DNA of 64,000 nucleotides from Psychrobacter urativorans (GCF_001298525.1 NZ_CP012678.1:2728001-2792000); one strand, 5' to 3'. Positions 1 to 9,860 are shown, counted from the first letter of the stretch. Numbers and translations: made by a program. The notes: generated from the letters alone by a model not told the origin.

Positions 1-527
1 TATATGCCGTATCGCGCGTTGCACCTGTGCACTATGCAGAAATCATCGCCTCTATCTCATCAAAATCTGCAGGACCCGGTACTCGTGCAAATATTGATGA
101 GTTTACCGAAACCACCTCGCAAGCAATTGAGCAGGTAGGCGGTGCCAAAAAAGGCAAGGCGATTATTGTCCTAAACCCTGCCGAGCCACCGATGATTATG
201 CGTGACACTGTACTGACCTTTTCTGAAGATGCTAACGAAGACGATATCGTAGCTAGTATCAATGAGATGGTAAAAGAAGTTCAAAGTTATGTACCAGGTT
301 ATCGTTTAAAACAGACAGTACAGTTTGAGCGCTATACCGAGCAAAACCCATTGCATATACCAGATATCGGCACGCTAACTGGACTCAAAACCTCAGTATT
401 CCTTGAAGTAGAAGGGGCGGCGCATTATCTGCCTTCGTATGCGGGCAATTTAGACATTATGACCTCAGCGGCACTGAAAACTGCTGAAAAAATTGTGGTA
501 GCCAGACAAGCACAAGTAGGAGCATAA
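1..527 (+). CDS. mhpF: Acetaldehyde dehydrogenase (acylating), 3' part
   Basis: Oxidises acetaldehyde with CoA and NAD+ to acetyl-CoA, the last step of meta-cleavage aromatic degradation, in the cytoplasm. The reading frame is open from base 3, so the gene is cut by the left window edge and its true start lies outside. The visible part is the C-terminal half or so, with the family sequences [17 protein letters not shown] and [12 protein letters not shown]. The stop is 3 bases before the ATG of the aldolase, as expected because the two enzymes form a channelling complex in known MhpEF/BphIJ systems. The GTG at 27 is inside the frame and is not a convincing start. Confidence 0.93.
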   Translation, partial: YAVSRVAPVHYAEIIASISSKSAGPGTRANIDEFTETTSQAIEQVGGAKKGKAIIVLNPAEPPMIMRDTVLTFSEDANEDDIVASINEMVKEVQSYVPGYRLKQTVQFERYTEQNPLHIPDIGTLTGLKTSVFLEVEGAAHYLPSYAGNLDIMTSAALKTAEKIVVARQAQVGA

Positions 528-530
528 ATC

Positions 531-1550
531 ATGACTAATAAAAAACTATATATCCAAGACGTCACCCTTCGCGACGGTATGCATGCCATACGTCATCAGT
601 ACGGTATTGACCATGTCCGTGATATCGCTAAAGCGCTTGAAGAAGCTGGTGTTGATGCCATTGAAGTTGCTCATGGCGATGGCCTAAGTGGCAGTAGTTT
701 CAACTATGGCTTTGGGGCGCATACCGACTGGGAATGGTTAGAGGCGGTGGCTGATGTATTAGACAAAACCGTACTGACCACGCTATTGCTACCCGGTATC
801 GGCTCTGTCAAAGATTTAAAGCGCGCTTATGATTTGGGTGTACGTTCAGTGCGTGTTGCGACGCATTGCACAGAAGCAGATGTCTCAAAACAGCATATCG
901 AAACAGCGAAAGCGATGGGCATGGACACGATAGGCTTCTTGATGATGTCGCATATGGTGTCTCCCACCAAACTGGCCGAACAGGCGAAGATCATGGAGTC
1001 GTATGGCGCAGGTTGTGTCTATGTCGTAGACAGCGGCGGCGCGATGAATATGAATGATATTGCAGATCGCGTCAAGGCACTAAAAGATACTTTAAATGCT
1101 AGCACTGAGCTTGGTATTCACGCGCATCACAACCTAAGTCTAGGTGTCGCCAATAGCATTGTCGCGGTCGAAAATGGCGTAACTCGTGTCGATGCTTCCT
1201 TGACTGGTATGGGCGCTGGCGCTGGCAATGCACCGCTAGAAGTATTCATTGCCGCTATCAACCGTCTAGGATGGGAGCATAATTGCGACCTTTATAAATT
1301 GATGGACGCGGCTGAAGACTTGGTGCGACCACTACAAGACAGACCAGTTCGGGTTGATCGTGAGACACTGACACTTGGCTATGCCGGTGTTTACTCTAGC
1401 TTCTTACGTCATGCTGAGAAAGCAGCTAAGCAATACGATATTGACGTGCGAGAAATATTGGTTGAAGTGGGCAAGCGTAAGCTTATCGGCGGTCAAGAAG
1501 ACATGATCGTTGATGTGGCTCTGGACTTAATCAATAAAGTGAAGGGGTAG
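531..1550 (+). CDS. mhpE: 4-hydroxy-2-oxovalerate aldolase
   Basis: Cleaves 4-hydroxy-2-oxovalerate to pyruvate and acetaldehyde, handing the aldehyde to the upstream dehydrogenase. The protein has 339 residues, the usual length for MhpE/BphI/DmpG. The N-terminal [12 protein letters not shown] motif gives the catalytic Arg14 and metal ligand Asp15, and HAHH near 197-200 gives the remaining metal-binding histidines. The gene follows the dehydrogenase by 3 bases and precedes the flavoprotein gene by 5, so all three are probably one transcript. The family is clear; the exact upstream aromatic substrate is not. Confidence 0.95.
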   Translation: MTNKKLYIQDVTLRDGMHAIRHQYGIDHVRDIAKALEEAGVDAIEVAHGDGLSGSSFNYGFGAHTDWEWLEAVADVLDKTVLTTLLLPGIGSVKDLKRAYDLGVRSVRVATHCTEADVSKQHIETAKAMGMDTIGFLMMSHMVSPTKLAEQAKIMESYGAGCVYVVDSGGAMNMNDIADRVKALKDTLNASTELGIHAHHNLSLGVANSIVAVENGVTRVDASLTGMGAGAGNAPLEVFIAAINRLGWEHNCDLYKLMDAAEDLVRPLQDRPVRVDRETLTLGYAGVYSSFLRHAEKAAKQYDIDVREILVEVGKRKLIGGQEDMIVDVALDLINKVKG

Positions 1551-1555
1551 AGGAT

Positions 1556-2524
1556 ATGGCTAATAGAGATATCGTATCTACATTATACAATCAGATGCGG
1601 CTGCCAGTTATCGTGGCGCCGATGTTCCTGATATCGGGCCCTGATTTGGTTATCGCGTCAGCAAAAGCGGGAATAATAGGCTGTTTCCCAGCCCCTAACG
1701 CTCGCACAATTGATGTATTAGAAGAGTGGTTAGACAAAATCGAGTCCGAGCTTAAAGATACCGCGTATGAGGGTATGTGGGCGATGAATATGATTGTCCA
1801 TAAAAGCTACGACCGTTTTGAGGCCGAGTTAGCCTTGGTTGAGCGCTACAAACCTAAGTTTGTAGTGACCGCGCTTGGTAGTCCTAAACGCGTATTGGAT
1901 AGAGTTCATGCGTTTGGTGGCAAGGTTTTCGCCGATGTTATCAATGCAGAACAAGCTAAAAAAGCCGTCGAAGCAGGCGTTGATGGTCTAATTTTGGTCT
2001 GTTCGGGGGCTGGTGGTCATACGGGAAAATATACCGCATTTGCTTTTGTAGAAGAGGTTCGCCGTTTTTATGATGGGCCTATCATCGTTGGCGGCGCGAT
2101 ACAAAGCGCCAAATCAATCACTGCCTTGCTCGCTCTTGGCGCTGACTTTGCTTATATGGGAACTCGCTTTATCAGCTGTCCTGAGAGCTTAGTAAACGAT
2201 GATTATCGCAGTATGTTGGTTGACTCAACCATGTCGGATATTGTGACGTCAGATGTCGTCTCTGGGGTGATGGCAAATTGGCTAAAAGCCAGTTTAGAGA
2301 AATCAGGCTTTGATCTTAAGTCGTCCAAAGGCAGTACGGAAATAGATTTTTCTGATATCCACGGGGAAGGTAAAGCTTGGAAGGACACTTGGGGCGCAGG
2401 TCACGGGGTGAGCGCGACCGAGTGCGTTGAGAGCGTCGCTGATGTGGTTGACTCGTTAGCTGTTGAGCTTAAAACCTTGAAATCTACGCTTAACGATAAG
2501 CTTGCCGAATGGCCTAAGGCATAA
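1556..2524 (+). CDS. NAD(P)H-dependent flavin oxidoreductase, nitronate monooxygenase/FabK-like
   Basis: A 322-residue TIM-barrel flavoprotein of the 2-nitropropane dioxygenase/FabK superfamily. It shows an N-terminal PVIVAPMFLISGP strand, a GAGGHTG FMN/active-site loop near 150, and a GGAIQSAKS phosphate-binding loop followed by GADFAYMGTRF. The superfamily includes nitronate monooxygenases and the enoyl-ACP reductase FabK, and sequence alone does not decide between oxygenase and ene-reductase chemistry. It starts 5 bases after the aldolase inside an aromatic operon, beside an acyl-CoA ligase. A role on an unsaturated side chain is therefore possible, but that is inference. Confidence 0.8.
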   Translation: MANRDIVSTLYNQMRLPVIVAPMFLISGPDLVIASAKAGIIGCFPAPNARTIDVLEEWLDKIESELKDTAYEGMWAMNMIVHKSYDRFEAELALVERYKPKFVVTALGSPKRVLDRVHAFGGKVFADVINAEQAKKAVEAGVDGLILVCSGAGGHTGKYTAFAFVEEVRRFYDGPIIVGGAIQSAKSITALLALGADFAYMGTRFISCPESLVNDDYRSMLVDSTMSDIVTSDVVSGVMANWLKASLEKSGFDLKSSKGSTEIDFSDIHGEGKAWKDTWGAGHGVSATECVESVADVVDSLAVELKTLKSTLNDKLAEWPKA

Positions 2525-2624
2525 GCAGTAAGTAACAAGCAGTTTCTATCTTTATATCCAATACCAATTGATGAGCATTGAATATAAAGATTCAAGTTAG
2601 TCTAACCATGGAAGGATGGGCAAA

Positions 2625-4496
2625 ATGATTGAGTTTGTATCCAAAACTGACCCACAAATAAAACTTGGTCGCCACGATGTGGTCACTGATGACAGTGCTC
2701 AAAACTATATTGTGCTACGTAATAAAGAGCCGCTTAATCTTGATGAGCATACGATGCTGGACTGCATTGATCACTGGGCTAAACGCTCTCCAAATACGGT
2801 TTGTATGCGCGAAAGAGCAGCAGATGGTTGGTCGGAGATATCGTACAAAGAGTTTGACTCTAGAGTGAAGAGTATTGCGACGCATTTAGGTACTTTGGAT
2901 ATTTCAGCGGACAAGCCGCTGATGATCATAGCACCAAACTCTATTAATCATGCTTTGGTTGCATTTGCCGCGATGACACTTGGCGTTCCTGTCACGCCTG
3001 TTTCAATTGCTTATGCAGTATACGGTAATGCTTTTGGCCGTCTCGCCAGTATTATTGATACGGTACAACCTGGGGCAATCCATTTTAGTAACACCAACCT
3101 TTTTAAAAATGCTGCTAAGTCCATTCTTGCTAATTATGAAATACCTTGTATTGCTTTTAATTCAGATATGGATGAAATCCCTTCGATTCGAAGCTTGCCG
3201 CAGGTGACAGAAGCAGAAGTTGAGGAAAGAAGGAGGGCTGTTAACCAAGATACTATCTGTAAAGTGATGATGACCTCTGGCTCTACTGGCGCGCCAAAAG
3301 GTGTAATTAACACACATAGAATGATGTATAGCAATCAAGTTGCTTTGTATAAAATGTGGCCGTTTTTGAAGGATATGACCCCCAGTTTAGTAAGCTGGCT
3401 GCCGTGGAGCCATACCTTTGGTGGCAACGTATGTGTCAATATCGCTTTGTTTAATGGTGGTACCATAACCATCGATGATGGCAAACCTGTCCCAGGGCAT
3501 ATCGGCAGAACCATTGAAAATATCTGCATGATTGAGCCTAATATTCACTTCAACGTACCCGCTGGTATCGAAGCTTTATTAGCAGAATTTGAAGAAAACC
3601 ATCGCCAAGCGCGCAAGTTCTTTTCAGTCGTAAAAGTCATCTTTATTGCTGCTGCAGCCTTACCTGAAAAAACCAGAAATAGGTTGGCTGAGCTTTCTAT
3701 TGAGCTGGTCGGCACGAGTCCAAAGCTTTTGGCTGGCTGGGGCTCTACAGAAACCGCTCCTTTTGCAACGTGCTTAAATTTTGAGTCTGATGTCGCCGTT
3801 AATATTGGTGTTCCTATGCCTGGAACCGAGATTAAGTTAACACCGGTGCAGGATAAGATGGCACTTGCCGTACGTGGTCCCAATGTGACGCCAGGGTATT
3901 GGCGCAATGAGAAGGCAACGGCTGAAGCTTTTGATGCAGACGGTTTTTATTCGATGGGTGATGCAGGTCGATTAATCAATCCAGACAACCCATCTGAAGG
4001 TTTGATATTTGATGGCAGAACGTCTGAGAATTTCAAACTGCGCTCTGGCACTTGGGTTAATGTCAATGCGATCAGAGTCGGGGTCGTGACGGCATTAAAA
4101 CCTTATTTTTTAGATGCAGTTATTACAGGACACAACCAGTCGGAAATTGGTTTACTTATCGTGCCTAATATTGAGCGTCTAACCAAACAGTATAAATTGA
4201 GCGAAGAGCAACAAAATGCCGCCCATTTACAACAGCTGGATGCGGTTGTTCATCAGGTCATTGAGCTATTGCAACAATATAACGACGTGTATTTCAGCAA
4301 TAGCACCAGGATAGGTAGGGTTGCCATCATACCTGAGCAACCATCGATTGAAAAAAATGAAATAACTGATAAGGGCTATTTAAATCAACGAGCCTTATTA
4401 GAGAGTTGGTCAGAACTCATCGATAAGATGTATGACGAAGAAAGACAGTCGAGTATTTACTTCCATTCTTTTCAAACCAAAATTGCTGAATTTTAA
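2625..4496 (+). CDS. Feruloyl-CoA synthetase-like aryl-acid:CoA ligase
   Basis: An ANL-superfamily adenylating enzyme of about 623 residues that should activate an aromatic (probably phenylpropenoid) acid to its CoA thioester. The P-loop TSGSTGAPKG lies near residue 214. It is followed by SWLPWSHTFGGN and a GGTITIDDGKP segment characteristic of feruloyl-CoA synthetases, then GWGSTETAP and the hinge-like FDGRTSENFKL. An in-frame ATG at 2616 abuts the GGAAGG ribosome site. The ATG at 2625 has good spacing (9 bases) and was chosen. About 100 bases separate it from the flavoprotein gene, and the dioxygenase follows after 16. Ferulate, coumarate or cinnamate are the likely substrates; which one cannot be told. 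Confidence 0.83.
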   Translation: MIEFVSKTDPQIKLGRHDVVTDDSAQNYIVLRNKEPLNLDEHTMLDCIDHWAKRSPNTVCMRERAADGWSEISYKEFDSRVKSIATHLGTLDISADKPLMIIAPNSINHALVAFAAMTLGVPVTPVSIAYAVYGNAFGRLASIIDTVQPGAIHFSNTNLFKNAAKSILANYEIPCIAFNSDMDEIPSIRSLPQVTEAEVEERRRAVNQDTICKVMMTSGSTGAPKGVINTHRMMYSNQVALYKMWPFLKDMTPSLVSWLPWSHTFGGNVCVNIALFNGGTITIDDGKPVPGHIGRTIENICMIEPNIHFNVPAGIEALLAEFEENHRQARKFFSVVKVIFIAAAALPEKTRNRLAELSIELVGTSPKLLAGWGSTETAPFATCLNFESDVAVNIGVPMPGTEIKLTPVQDKMALAVRGPNVTPGYWRNEKATAEAFDADGFYSMGDAGRLINPDNPSEGLIFDGRTSENFKLRSGTWVNVNAIRVGVVTALKPYFLDAVITGHNQSEIGLLIVPNIERLTKQYKLSEEQQNAAHLQQLDAVVHQVIELLQQYNDVYFSNSTRIGRVAIIPEQPSIEKNEITDKGYLNQRALLESWSELIDKMYDEERQSSIYFHSFQTKIAEF

Positions 4497-4512
4497 TTAC
4501 GGAGAAACACTA

Positions 4513-5817
4513 ATGTCAATGAATATACGATCAATGGTCGATCACGAAAATGGATTAATAGATAGACGTATTTTTTGGGATGAGGCTATCTATCAACAAG
4601 AGCTTAAGCAGATTTTTGCACGCTGCTGGCATTTTGTCGCCCACGAATCACAGGTCAAATCCTTTGGCGACTTTATCACCACTTACATTGGCGAAGATGC
4701 AGTTATTGTCGCGAGAGCAAAAGATAAAAGCATCAACGTCATGCTTAATGCATGTCCACATCGCGGCAATAAAGTGTGCTTTGCCGGTGAGGGTAAAATT
4801 CGCTCATTCGTTTGTAATTATCATGGCTGGGCGTTTGGGCTAGACGGCAAGCTCAATGGCATGCCGGCAAATGAGCTGTATGACAAAACCGAAGGCTTTA
4901 ACAAAGAAGACTGGGGCTTGCATAGAGCTCGCGTCGAAACTTATAAAGGCTTGGTGTTTGCAACTTTTGATGAAGAAGCGCCGTCTTTAGGAGAGTATTT
5001 GGGTGATTTCCGTTGGTATTTGGATGCTATTTTGGACGTAGACGATAAAGGCACTGAGTTTTTGCCTGGGACGACACGCTCACTACTAAAGTGTAATTGG
5101 AAATATCCTGCCGATAACTTCGTCGGTGATATCTACCACGCTTTATGGACGCATCTTGGTGCGGCAGAGGCAACGCTTAAAGATGCTGGCGGTATTGTGG
5201 TCAGCAATGAAAACTCTTATCAAGCCAGTGTTAATGGTCATGGTTGGGAGTTCTCATTAGCCAATAACTTCGGTAATGCCGCGACCATGGGAGACAAGGA
5301 TATCATCAAATATCTACGCTCTCGCGAGCAGGAAATTACCAAGCGCTTAGGGGTAGCACGTGGAAAAATGCTAGGTTCGGTGGCATCGGGACTTATCTTC
5401 CCTAACTTTGCCTTTTTGCCGGGTTACCTAACCTTTAGAACTTTTTTACCCAAAGGACCAACAGAGACAGAACTGCATAGCTGGACGTTAGTTCCAAGCG
5501 AAGCATCGGACGAGATAAAAGATAAGTGGCGACTGGGCGCTATGCGTACTTTTTCGCCAAGTGGGATTTTGGAGATGGATGATGGAGAAAACTGGGAACA
5601 TGCCACGCTTGGCAACTCAGGATACTTCACTCGTAATCAAAAATTGTGCTATGCCATGAATCCAACGAAGGGCGAAGCGGTTCCTATTGACTTGCCAGGT
5701 ACGGTTACCAAGGGTCAGTTGAATGACGCCAACCAACGTCTGTTTTTCAAACGCTATACCGAATTTATGGAAGCTGGCAGTTGGGCTGATATTCCACTAG
5801 CAGAGTCAAAATTCTAA
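4513..5817 (+). CDS. Aromatic ring-hydroxylating dioxygenase, alpha (Rieske) subunit
   Basis: Catalytic subunit that adds both atoms of O2 to an aromatic ring to give a cis-dihydrodiol. The 434-residue protein has a complete Rieske site (Cys81, His83, Cys101, His104) and the mononuclear iron motif with Asp206, His209 and His214 in DIYHALWTH. Overall it resembles HcaE/BphA-type oxygenases. The frame runs upstream to 4432, overlapping the ligase, but the GGAGA at 4501-4505 points to the ATG at 4513. The beta subunit follows after 12 bases. No ferredoxin or ferredoxin reductase gene is seen in the window, so electron transfer partners must lie upstream or elsewhere. Confidence 0.92.
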   Translation: MSMNIRSMVDHENGLIDRRIFWDEAIYQQELKQIFARCWHFVAHESQVKSFGDFITTYIGEDAVIVARAKDKSINVMLNACPHRGNKVCFAGEGKIRSFVCNYHGWAFGLDGKLNGMPANELYDKTEGFNKEDWGLHRARVETYKGLVFATFDEEAPSLGEYLGDFRWYLDAILDVDDKGTEFLPGTTRSLLKCNWKYPADNFVGDIYHALWTHLGAAEATLKDAGGIVVSNENSYQASVNGHGWEFSLANNFGNAATMGDKDIIKYLRSREQEITKRLGVARGKMLGSVASGLIFPNFAFLPGYLTFRTFLPKGPTETELHSWTLVPSEASDEIKDKWRLGAMRTFSPSGILEMDDGENWEHATLGNSGYFTRNQKLCYAMNPTKGEAVPIDLPGTVTKGQLNDANQRLFFKRYTEFMEAGSWADIPLAESKF

Positions 5818-5829
5818 AAGGAGCTAACC

Positions 5830-6378
5830 ATGACCAGAGATCAGTTATTAGCACTTGAAGCTAAAGGCGAACATGTGAATATGCAGACTTTTTTTGATAT
5901 TCAAAGGTTTGTCAATCATGAAATATATCTGCTAAATCACGAGATTCTTGATAAATGGGCAGACAATTTGGAAGACGATTTAATTTACTGGGCACCTATT
6001 CGCGAGAATATCCTGCGCAGAAACCGTACGCCAGAAATTACTACAGCTAGGGTGTCCTTGTTTGAAGAAGACAAAGATTCAATCATGATGCGCCTAAAAC
6101 GCAATGATAGTGGCATGTGCTGGACAGAAGATCCGCCAACCCGTCAGGTAACGGCGATATCGAACCTAGAAGTCTTTCATACCGATAAAGCAGACGAGTT
6201 TGAAGTCCATACGGTATTTACTTTATACCGCAGTCGCTTTGAGCGTGATGACTCTACCTTGATGGGACGCCGTAAAGACATCTGGCGCAAAGTAGGCGAT
6301 GAGTATCGTTTGGCTGGACGACTGATTCTGCTGCAACAATCTACGTTACTGACCAAAAACTTAAACGTATTTATGTAG
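5830..6378 (+). CDS. Aromatic ring-hydroxylating dioxygenase, beta subunit
   Basis: Small structural subunit (182 residues) of the same dioxygenase, completing an alpha3beta3 oxygenase. The protein has the SnoaL-like/NTF2-type beta-subunit pattern. It begins with a helical QRFVNHEIYLLNH segment, has an acidic core, and ends with GRRKDIWRKVGDEYRLAGR, typical of HcaF/BphE-like subunits. An AAAAGGAG ribosome site lies six bases before the ATG. It sits directly between the alpha subunit and the dihydrodiol dehydrogenase, the usual gene order for this type of system. Confidence 0.9.
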   Translation: MTRDQLLALEAKGEHVNMQTFFDIQRFVNHEIYLLNHEILDKWADNLEDDLIYWAPIRENILRRNRTPEITTARVSLFEEDKDSIMMRLKRNDSGMCWTEDPPTRQVTAISNLEVFHTDKADEFEVHTVFTLYRSRFERDDSTLMGRRKDIWRKVGDEYRLAGRLILLQQSTLLTKNLNVFM

Positions 6379-6417
6379 CGCTTTATAAAATTTAATAGGT
6401 GATTTTGAGGCAATAAT

Positions 6418-7197
6418 ATGCAAATGCTATTGAATAGACGAGTGATTGTCACTGGCGCCGGTAGCGGTATCGGTAAAGCTATTGTCGAAAGATTTCTGCA
6501 AGAAGGCGCTAAAGTGCTTGCTGTCGTACGCAAACCTGAACAAATAGAGGATTTTTTAACCAATGAAAACTTCTGTTATGTGGTCGGTGACGTCAATGAT
6601 TATGCGACCAACCAATCCGCTGTCGATACGGCAATTGAGAAGTGGGGCGGGCTTGATGCCATGGTAGCCAATGCTGGCGTGTGGGATTTCTTTAAAAAGC
6701 TGCAAAAAATGTCAGCCCAAGAGCTAGAAGACGGTTTTGAGCAAATCATGTCAACCAACGTCCGAGCCGTATTGATGGCGGCTCATGCCAGCTATGCAGC
6801 TTTAGAAGACTCGCGGGGCTGCTTTATTACCACAGGTTCTAACGCCTGTTTTCGTCCGGGCGGCGGCGGGCCTTTATATACCGCTTCTAAATACGCACTG
6901 CGCGGAGTCGTTGCTCAGTTAGCATTAGACTTTGCGCCTAACGTGCGCGTCTGCGGGGTTGCGCCAGGTGCCACAGATACACCAATTGGTGGCACTGATG
7001 GTTTAAATCAGACGGGCAAATCAATGAATAAAGATCGCGAACGTTTAGAGTCTATGGGCAAACATATCCCTCTAGGTCGTGTTTCCTCTCCTGAGGAACA
7101 TACCGATCTTTATGTCACGCTAGCAAGCGCGAAAGGTGCACGCTATGTAACTGGCACTATTTTAGTCAGTGATGGAGGATTATCTGCCGGCCAATAG
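6418..7197 (+). CDS. cis-dihydrodiol dehydrogenase (short-chain dehydrogenase, HcaB/BphB-like)
   Basis: NAD-dependent SDR that would rearomatise the dioxygenase product to a catechol. The 259-residue protein has the TGAGSGIG nucleotide-binding loop at 12-19, NAG at 85-87, and the catalytic Ser141, Tyr154 and Lys158 in PGGGGPLYTASK. The glycine-rich stretch before the Tyr is typical of the BphB/HcaB dihydrodiol dehydrogenase group rather than of general SDRs. A TTGAGG site precedes the ATG; a second in-frame ATG lies two codons further in. Position next to the oxygenase subunits supports the assignment. Confidence 0.87.
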   Translation: MQMLLNRRVIVTGAGSGIGKAIVERFLQEGAKVLAVVRKPEQIEDFLTNENFCYVVGDVNDYATNQSAVDTAIEKWGGLDAMVANAGVWDFFKKLQKMSAQELEDGFEQIMSTNVRAVLMAAHASYAALEDSRGCFITTGSNACFRPGGGGPLYTASKYALRGVVAQLALDFAPNVRVCGVAPGATDTPIGGTDGLNQTGKSMNKDRERLESMGKHIPLGRVSSPEEHTDLYVTLASAKGARYVTGTILVSDGGLSAGQ

Positions 7198-7294
7198 TAT
7201 TTATCAAATGTGCTTTTAATTCTGACAATAAGCAATAGCTGTAAAAACAACCAAACCTAACTTTCATATTTATTTTGTACTCAAGGAAGAGTCT

Positions 7295-8548
7295 ATGACA
7301 ATCTCTGTGCCTAATGCTGTGCTAAAAAAACCTGCAGTAATGTATATGACATTATTCATGTGTTTTTGTATTGCCATTCTAGAAGGGTTTGATATTCAAT
7401 CCATCGGTGTAGTGGCGTCATCTATTCAAGCGGAATTTAATTTAAGTAAAGGGCAGCTGGGCTGGATTTTTAGCGCCGCCACTTTGGGCATGTTTCCAGG
7501 AGCAATCGTTGCTGGACGTCTCTCAGATAAAATTGGTCGTAAAAAGATACTCATCTTTAGCGTCGCGTTATTTGGCATTATGTCACTTATGACGGCATTT
7601 ACCACAGATTTTAATTCTCTAGTAATAGTACGTTTTCTCACCGGCATCGGTATGGGCGGTGCGTTACCTTTGATGATTGCGATGTCGTCAGAATCTGTAC
7701 CTGAACGCTGGAGTGCCACTGCAGTTAGCGTGATGTATGCAGGCGTACCCTTTGGTGCTGGTATCACTGCGCTGATCGCAGGAGGGTTTACTGGTATTGG
7801 AGAGTGGAAAAATATTTTTTACTTAGGTGGGCTAACACCGATTGCTCTTGTGCCACTTCTCTTTATTTTCTTAAAAGAAACATATACCAAGAAAGAAGTT
7901 AGCCAAGATGCCGTGACAGAAAACACTGATTTTAAATTTATTTTATTTGGGGAAGGGCGTACAGCAACCACCATTCAAATCTGGCTAAGTTTTTTAGGTA
8001 CCTTAATTGTTCTATATTTTATCTTAAATTGGCTCCCTGTTCTGATGCAGAACAATGGCTTGAGTCTAAAAAGCGCGAGCAACATCCAAGTCGCTTATCA
8101 AGTGGGCGGAGTTTGTGGCGTGCTGATTTTGGGTTGGTTGTTATCTAATATCAAGCTTAGGTCAGTCGTTATCATGATTTATATTGGTATTTTGGTCGGA
8201 CTTTCTGCCTTAACTTTCTCCAAATCCCTAACGGCACTTATATTAGCCTCAGGTCTTTCAGGATTCTTTATCACTGGTGGACAATCAGCTTTATATGCGT
8301 TAGCGGCTAGAGCTTATAGCAAGAACATGCGCGGTACAGGAGTTGGCGTGGCCGTTGCTATGGGACGTGTTGGTTCGTTCGTAGGACCTCTATTAGCGGG
8401 TGTCATTTTCTCTTATAACTCGAACTCTTCATTTGTCATTGGCAGTAGTATTCCGGTGATTATTATTGCTGGTGTCGCTGCGATACTACTAGCAAATAAC
8501 ATCGCTCGGCGTGAAAAAGTAGATCAAGCTTTGCTTTTAAAGGCTTAG
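7295..8548 (+). CDS. Aromatic acid:H+ symporter (MFS, AAHS/MhpT-like)
   Basis: Inner-membrane major facilitator of 417 residues with about 12 hydrophobic segments. EGFDIQS near residue 30 matches the conserved acidic motif of the first helix in the aromatic acid:H+ symporter family. GRLSDKIGRKK at 74-84 is the MFS signature between helices 2 and 3. It probably brings the aromatic acid degraded by the neighbouring enzymes into the cell; 3-phenylpropionate/cinnamate-type or benzoate-type acids are candidates. AAGGAAG sits nine bases before the ATG. About 97 bases separate it from the SDR gene. Confidence 0.87.
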   Translation: MTISVPNAVLKKPAVMYMTLFMCFCIAILEGFDIQSIGVVASSIQAEFNLSKGQLGWIFSAATLGMFPGAIVAGRLSDKIGRKKILIFSVALFGIMSLMTAFTTDFNSLVIVRFLTGIGMGGALPLMIAMSSESVPERWSATAVSVMYAGVPFGAGITALIAGGFTGIGEWKNIFYLGGLTPIALVPLLFIFLKETYTKKEVSQDAVTENTDFKFILFGEGRTATTIQIWLSFLGTLIVLYFILNWLPVLMQNNGLSLKSASNIQVAYQVGGVCGVLILGWLLSNIKLRSVVIMIYIGILVGLSALTFSKSLTALILASGLSGFFITGGQSALYALAARAYSKNMRGTGVGVAVAMGRVGSFVGPLLAGVIFSYNSNSSFVIGSSIPVIIIAGVAAILLANNIARREKVDQALLLKA

Positions 8549-8625
8549 ATACATGACGAATATTCGGTGTTAATTAATCTGATAAAACGGACTTTATTGA
8601 TAGAATCATAGGGAATAAAACAATC

Positions 8626-9666
8626 ATGCATAAACTCACGAATATATCTTTGGCAGTGATGGCTTGTGTGCTGTGTACACAGGCGCAAGCGATAGAACTG
8701 GTCAAGAATGGCGATACCACCTTCAGTGTTGGTGGCTATGTTAAAGCAGAAGGCGTATTTGCCTCTCCAGATAAAGGAGAGTCTGATTTTGAAGGCAATG
8801 CTCGTGAGTCGCGCATTAACTTCACCACGACGACGCTAGTCGATAATAGAAAACTCAAAGGTTTCATTGAAGGGGATTTTTACGGAGACTATGCATCAGG
8901 TGGCTCCAATTTGCGCTTGCGTCACGCTTATTTGCAGCTAGATAATGTGACGGTCGGTAAGACTTGGAATGGACAGTTTTTTGCGGTCGCTCCACGTTTG
9001 ACTGAACAACTCGATTTCTGGGGCACTGGTTTTGGAACCATCGCTGGTAGTGGGATTTATGCTCGTCCAGATTTGACGTTGCATTATGCCAATAAAGGAC
9101 TACGGCTAACCGCTCAAGACCCTGTTTATGAAGAGGCAGATCTGCCGGATATGGTGGCAAGCTATAGTAATGATATCTCCAAACTCGGCTATACATTGGC
9201 GGTTACCGCTCGTGAAGCGGGAACGGGCGTTGGAGATGACTTGGATTCGGACTTAGGTCTTGGCGTCTCATTAGCGGGTAAGCTCGCCTTGGGCAACGGC
9301 TCACTACATGGCAGTGTTTATACAGGCAAGGGCATGGGCGTTTATTCTGGCGTGTGTACGACGGGCGCACTAACGCCAGTCAGTCTAAATTGTGATGCAG
9401 AAGATGGCGACCTTGTTTCCCAAACCGGTTTTAGCGTGGGCTATCGCCATGTCTTTTCACCAAAACTGCGTGGCAATATGCGTTATGGAGAGGTCAACGT
9501 AGATAATGAGGCAGATACTTCGATTGATATCAAGAGCGCCAACCTTATCTATACCTATTTACCAAATCTTGATATTGGTGTCGAATGGCGAGACCGTAGT
9601 GACACGACGCTTCCTTGGAGACAAGCGGGTCAGGAAGTAGAGGTTATGGCGAAATATACATTCTGA
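8626..9666 (+). CDS. DcaP-like outer-membrane porin
   Basis: A 346-residue beta-barrel protein with a signal peptide ending near CTQAQA (cleavage around residue 22) and a C-terminal Phe in VMAKYTF, as expected of a BAM-assembled porin. The mature start with FSVGGYVKAEGVF and the LRLRHAYLQ strand resemble DcaP, the trimeric dicarboxylate/aromatic acid porin of Acinetobacter. It lies 77 bases after the symporter and is oriented with the catabolic genes, so it probably provides outer-membrane entry for the same substrate. A strong hairpin terminator follows. Confidence 0.83.
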   Translation: MHKLTNISLAVMACVLCTQAQAIELVKNGDTTFSVGGYVKAEGVFASPDKGESDFEGNARESRINFTTTTLVDNRKLKGFIEGDFYGDYASGGSNLRLRHAYLQLDNVTVGKTWNGQFFAVAPRLTEQLDFWGTGFGTIAGSGIYARPDLTLHYANKGLRLTAQDPVYEEADLPDMVASYSNDISKLGYTLAVTAREAGTGVGDDLDSDLGLGVSLAGKLALGNGSLHGSVYTGKGMGVYSGVCTTGALTPVSLNCDAEDGDLVSQTGFSVGYRHVFSPKLRGNMRYGEVNVDNEADTSIDIKSANLIYTYLPNLDIGVEWRDRSDTTLPWRQAGQEVEVMAKYTF

Positions 9667-9860
9667 ATAATATCATTACTAGAATTTAAAATGGCTTAGG
9701 TTGTAAAATCCTAAGATGAATATGGGTTAATTTTCATCGTCATGTTACTTGATTGGAATCTCCCAAGTTAATGTCTACTGTCTACGAGATTGACAGCATA
9801 GATCACTAAAGACCAAGTTCCTAAATAAGGAATTATCTAAACCACAAGATTGTATAACCA

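Noticed and set aside
4432..4512. Extended start of the dioxygenase alpha subunit
   Set aside because: It would overlap the ligase gene and add 27 residues absent from the family; GGAGA marks the ATG at 4513.
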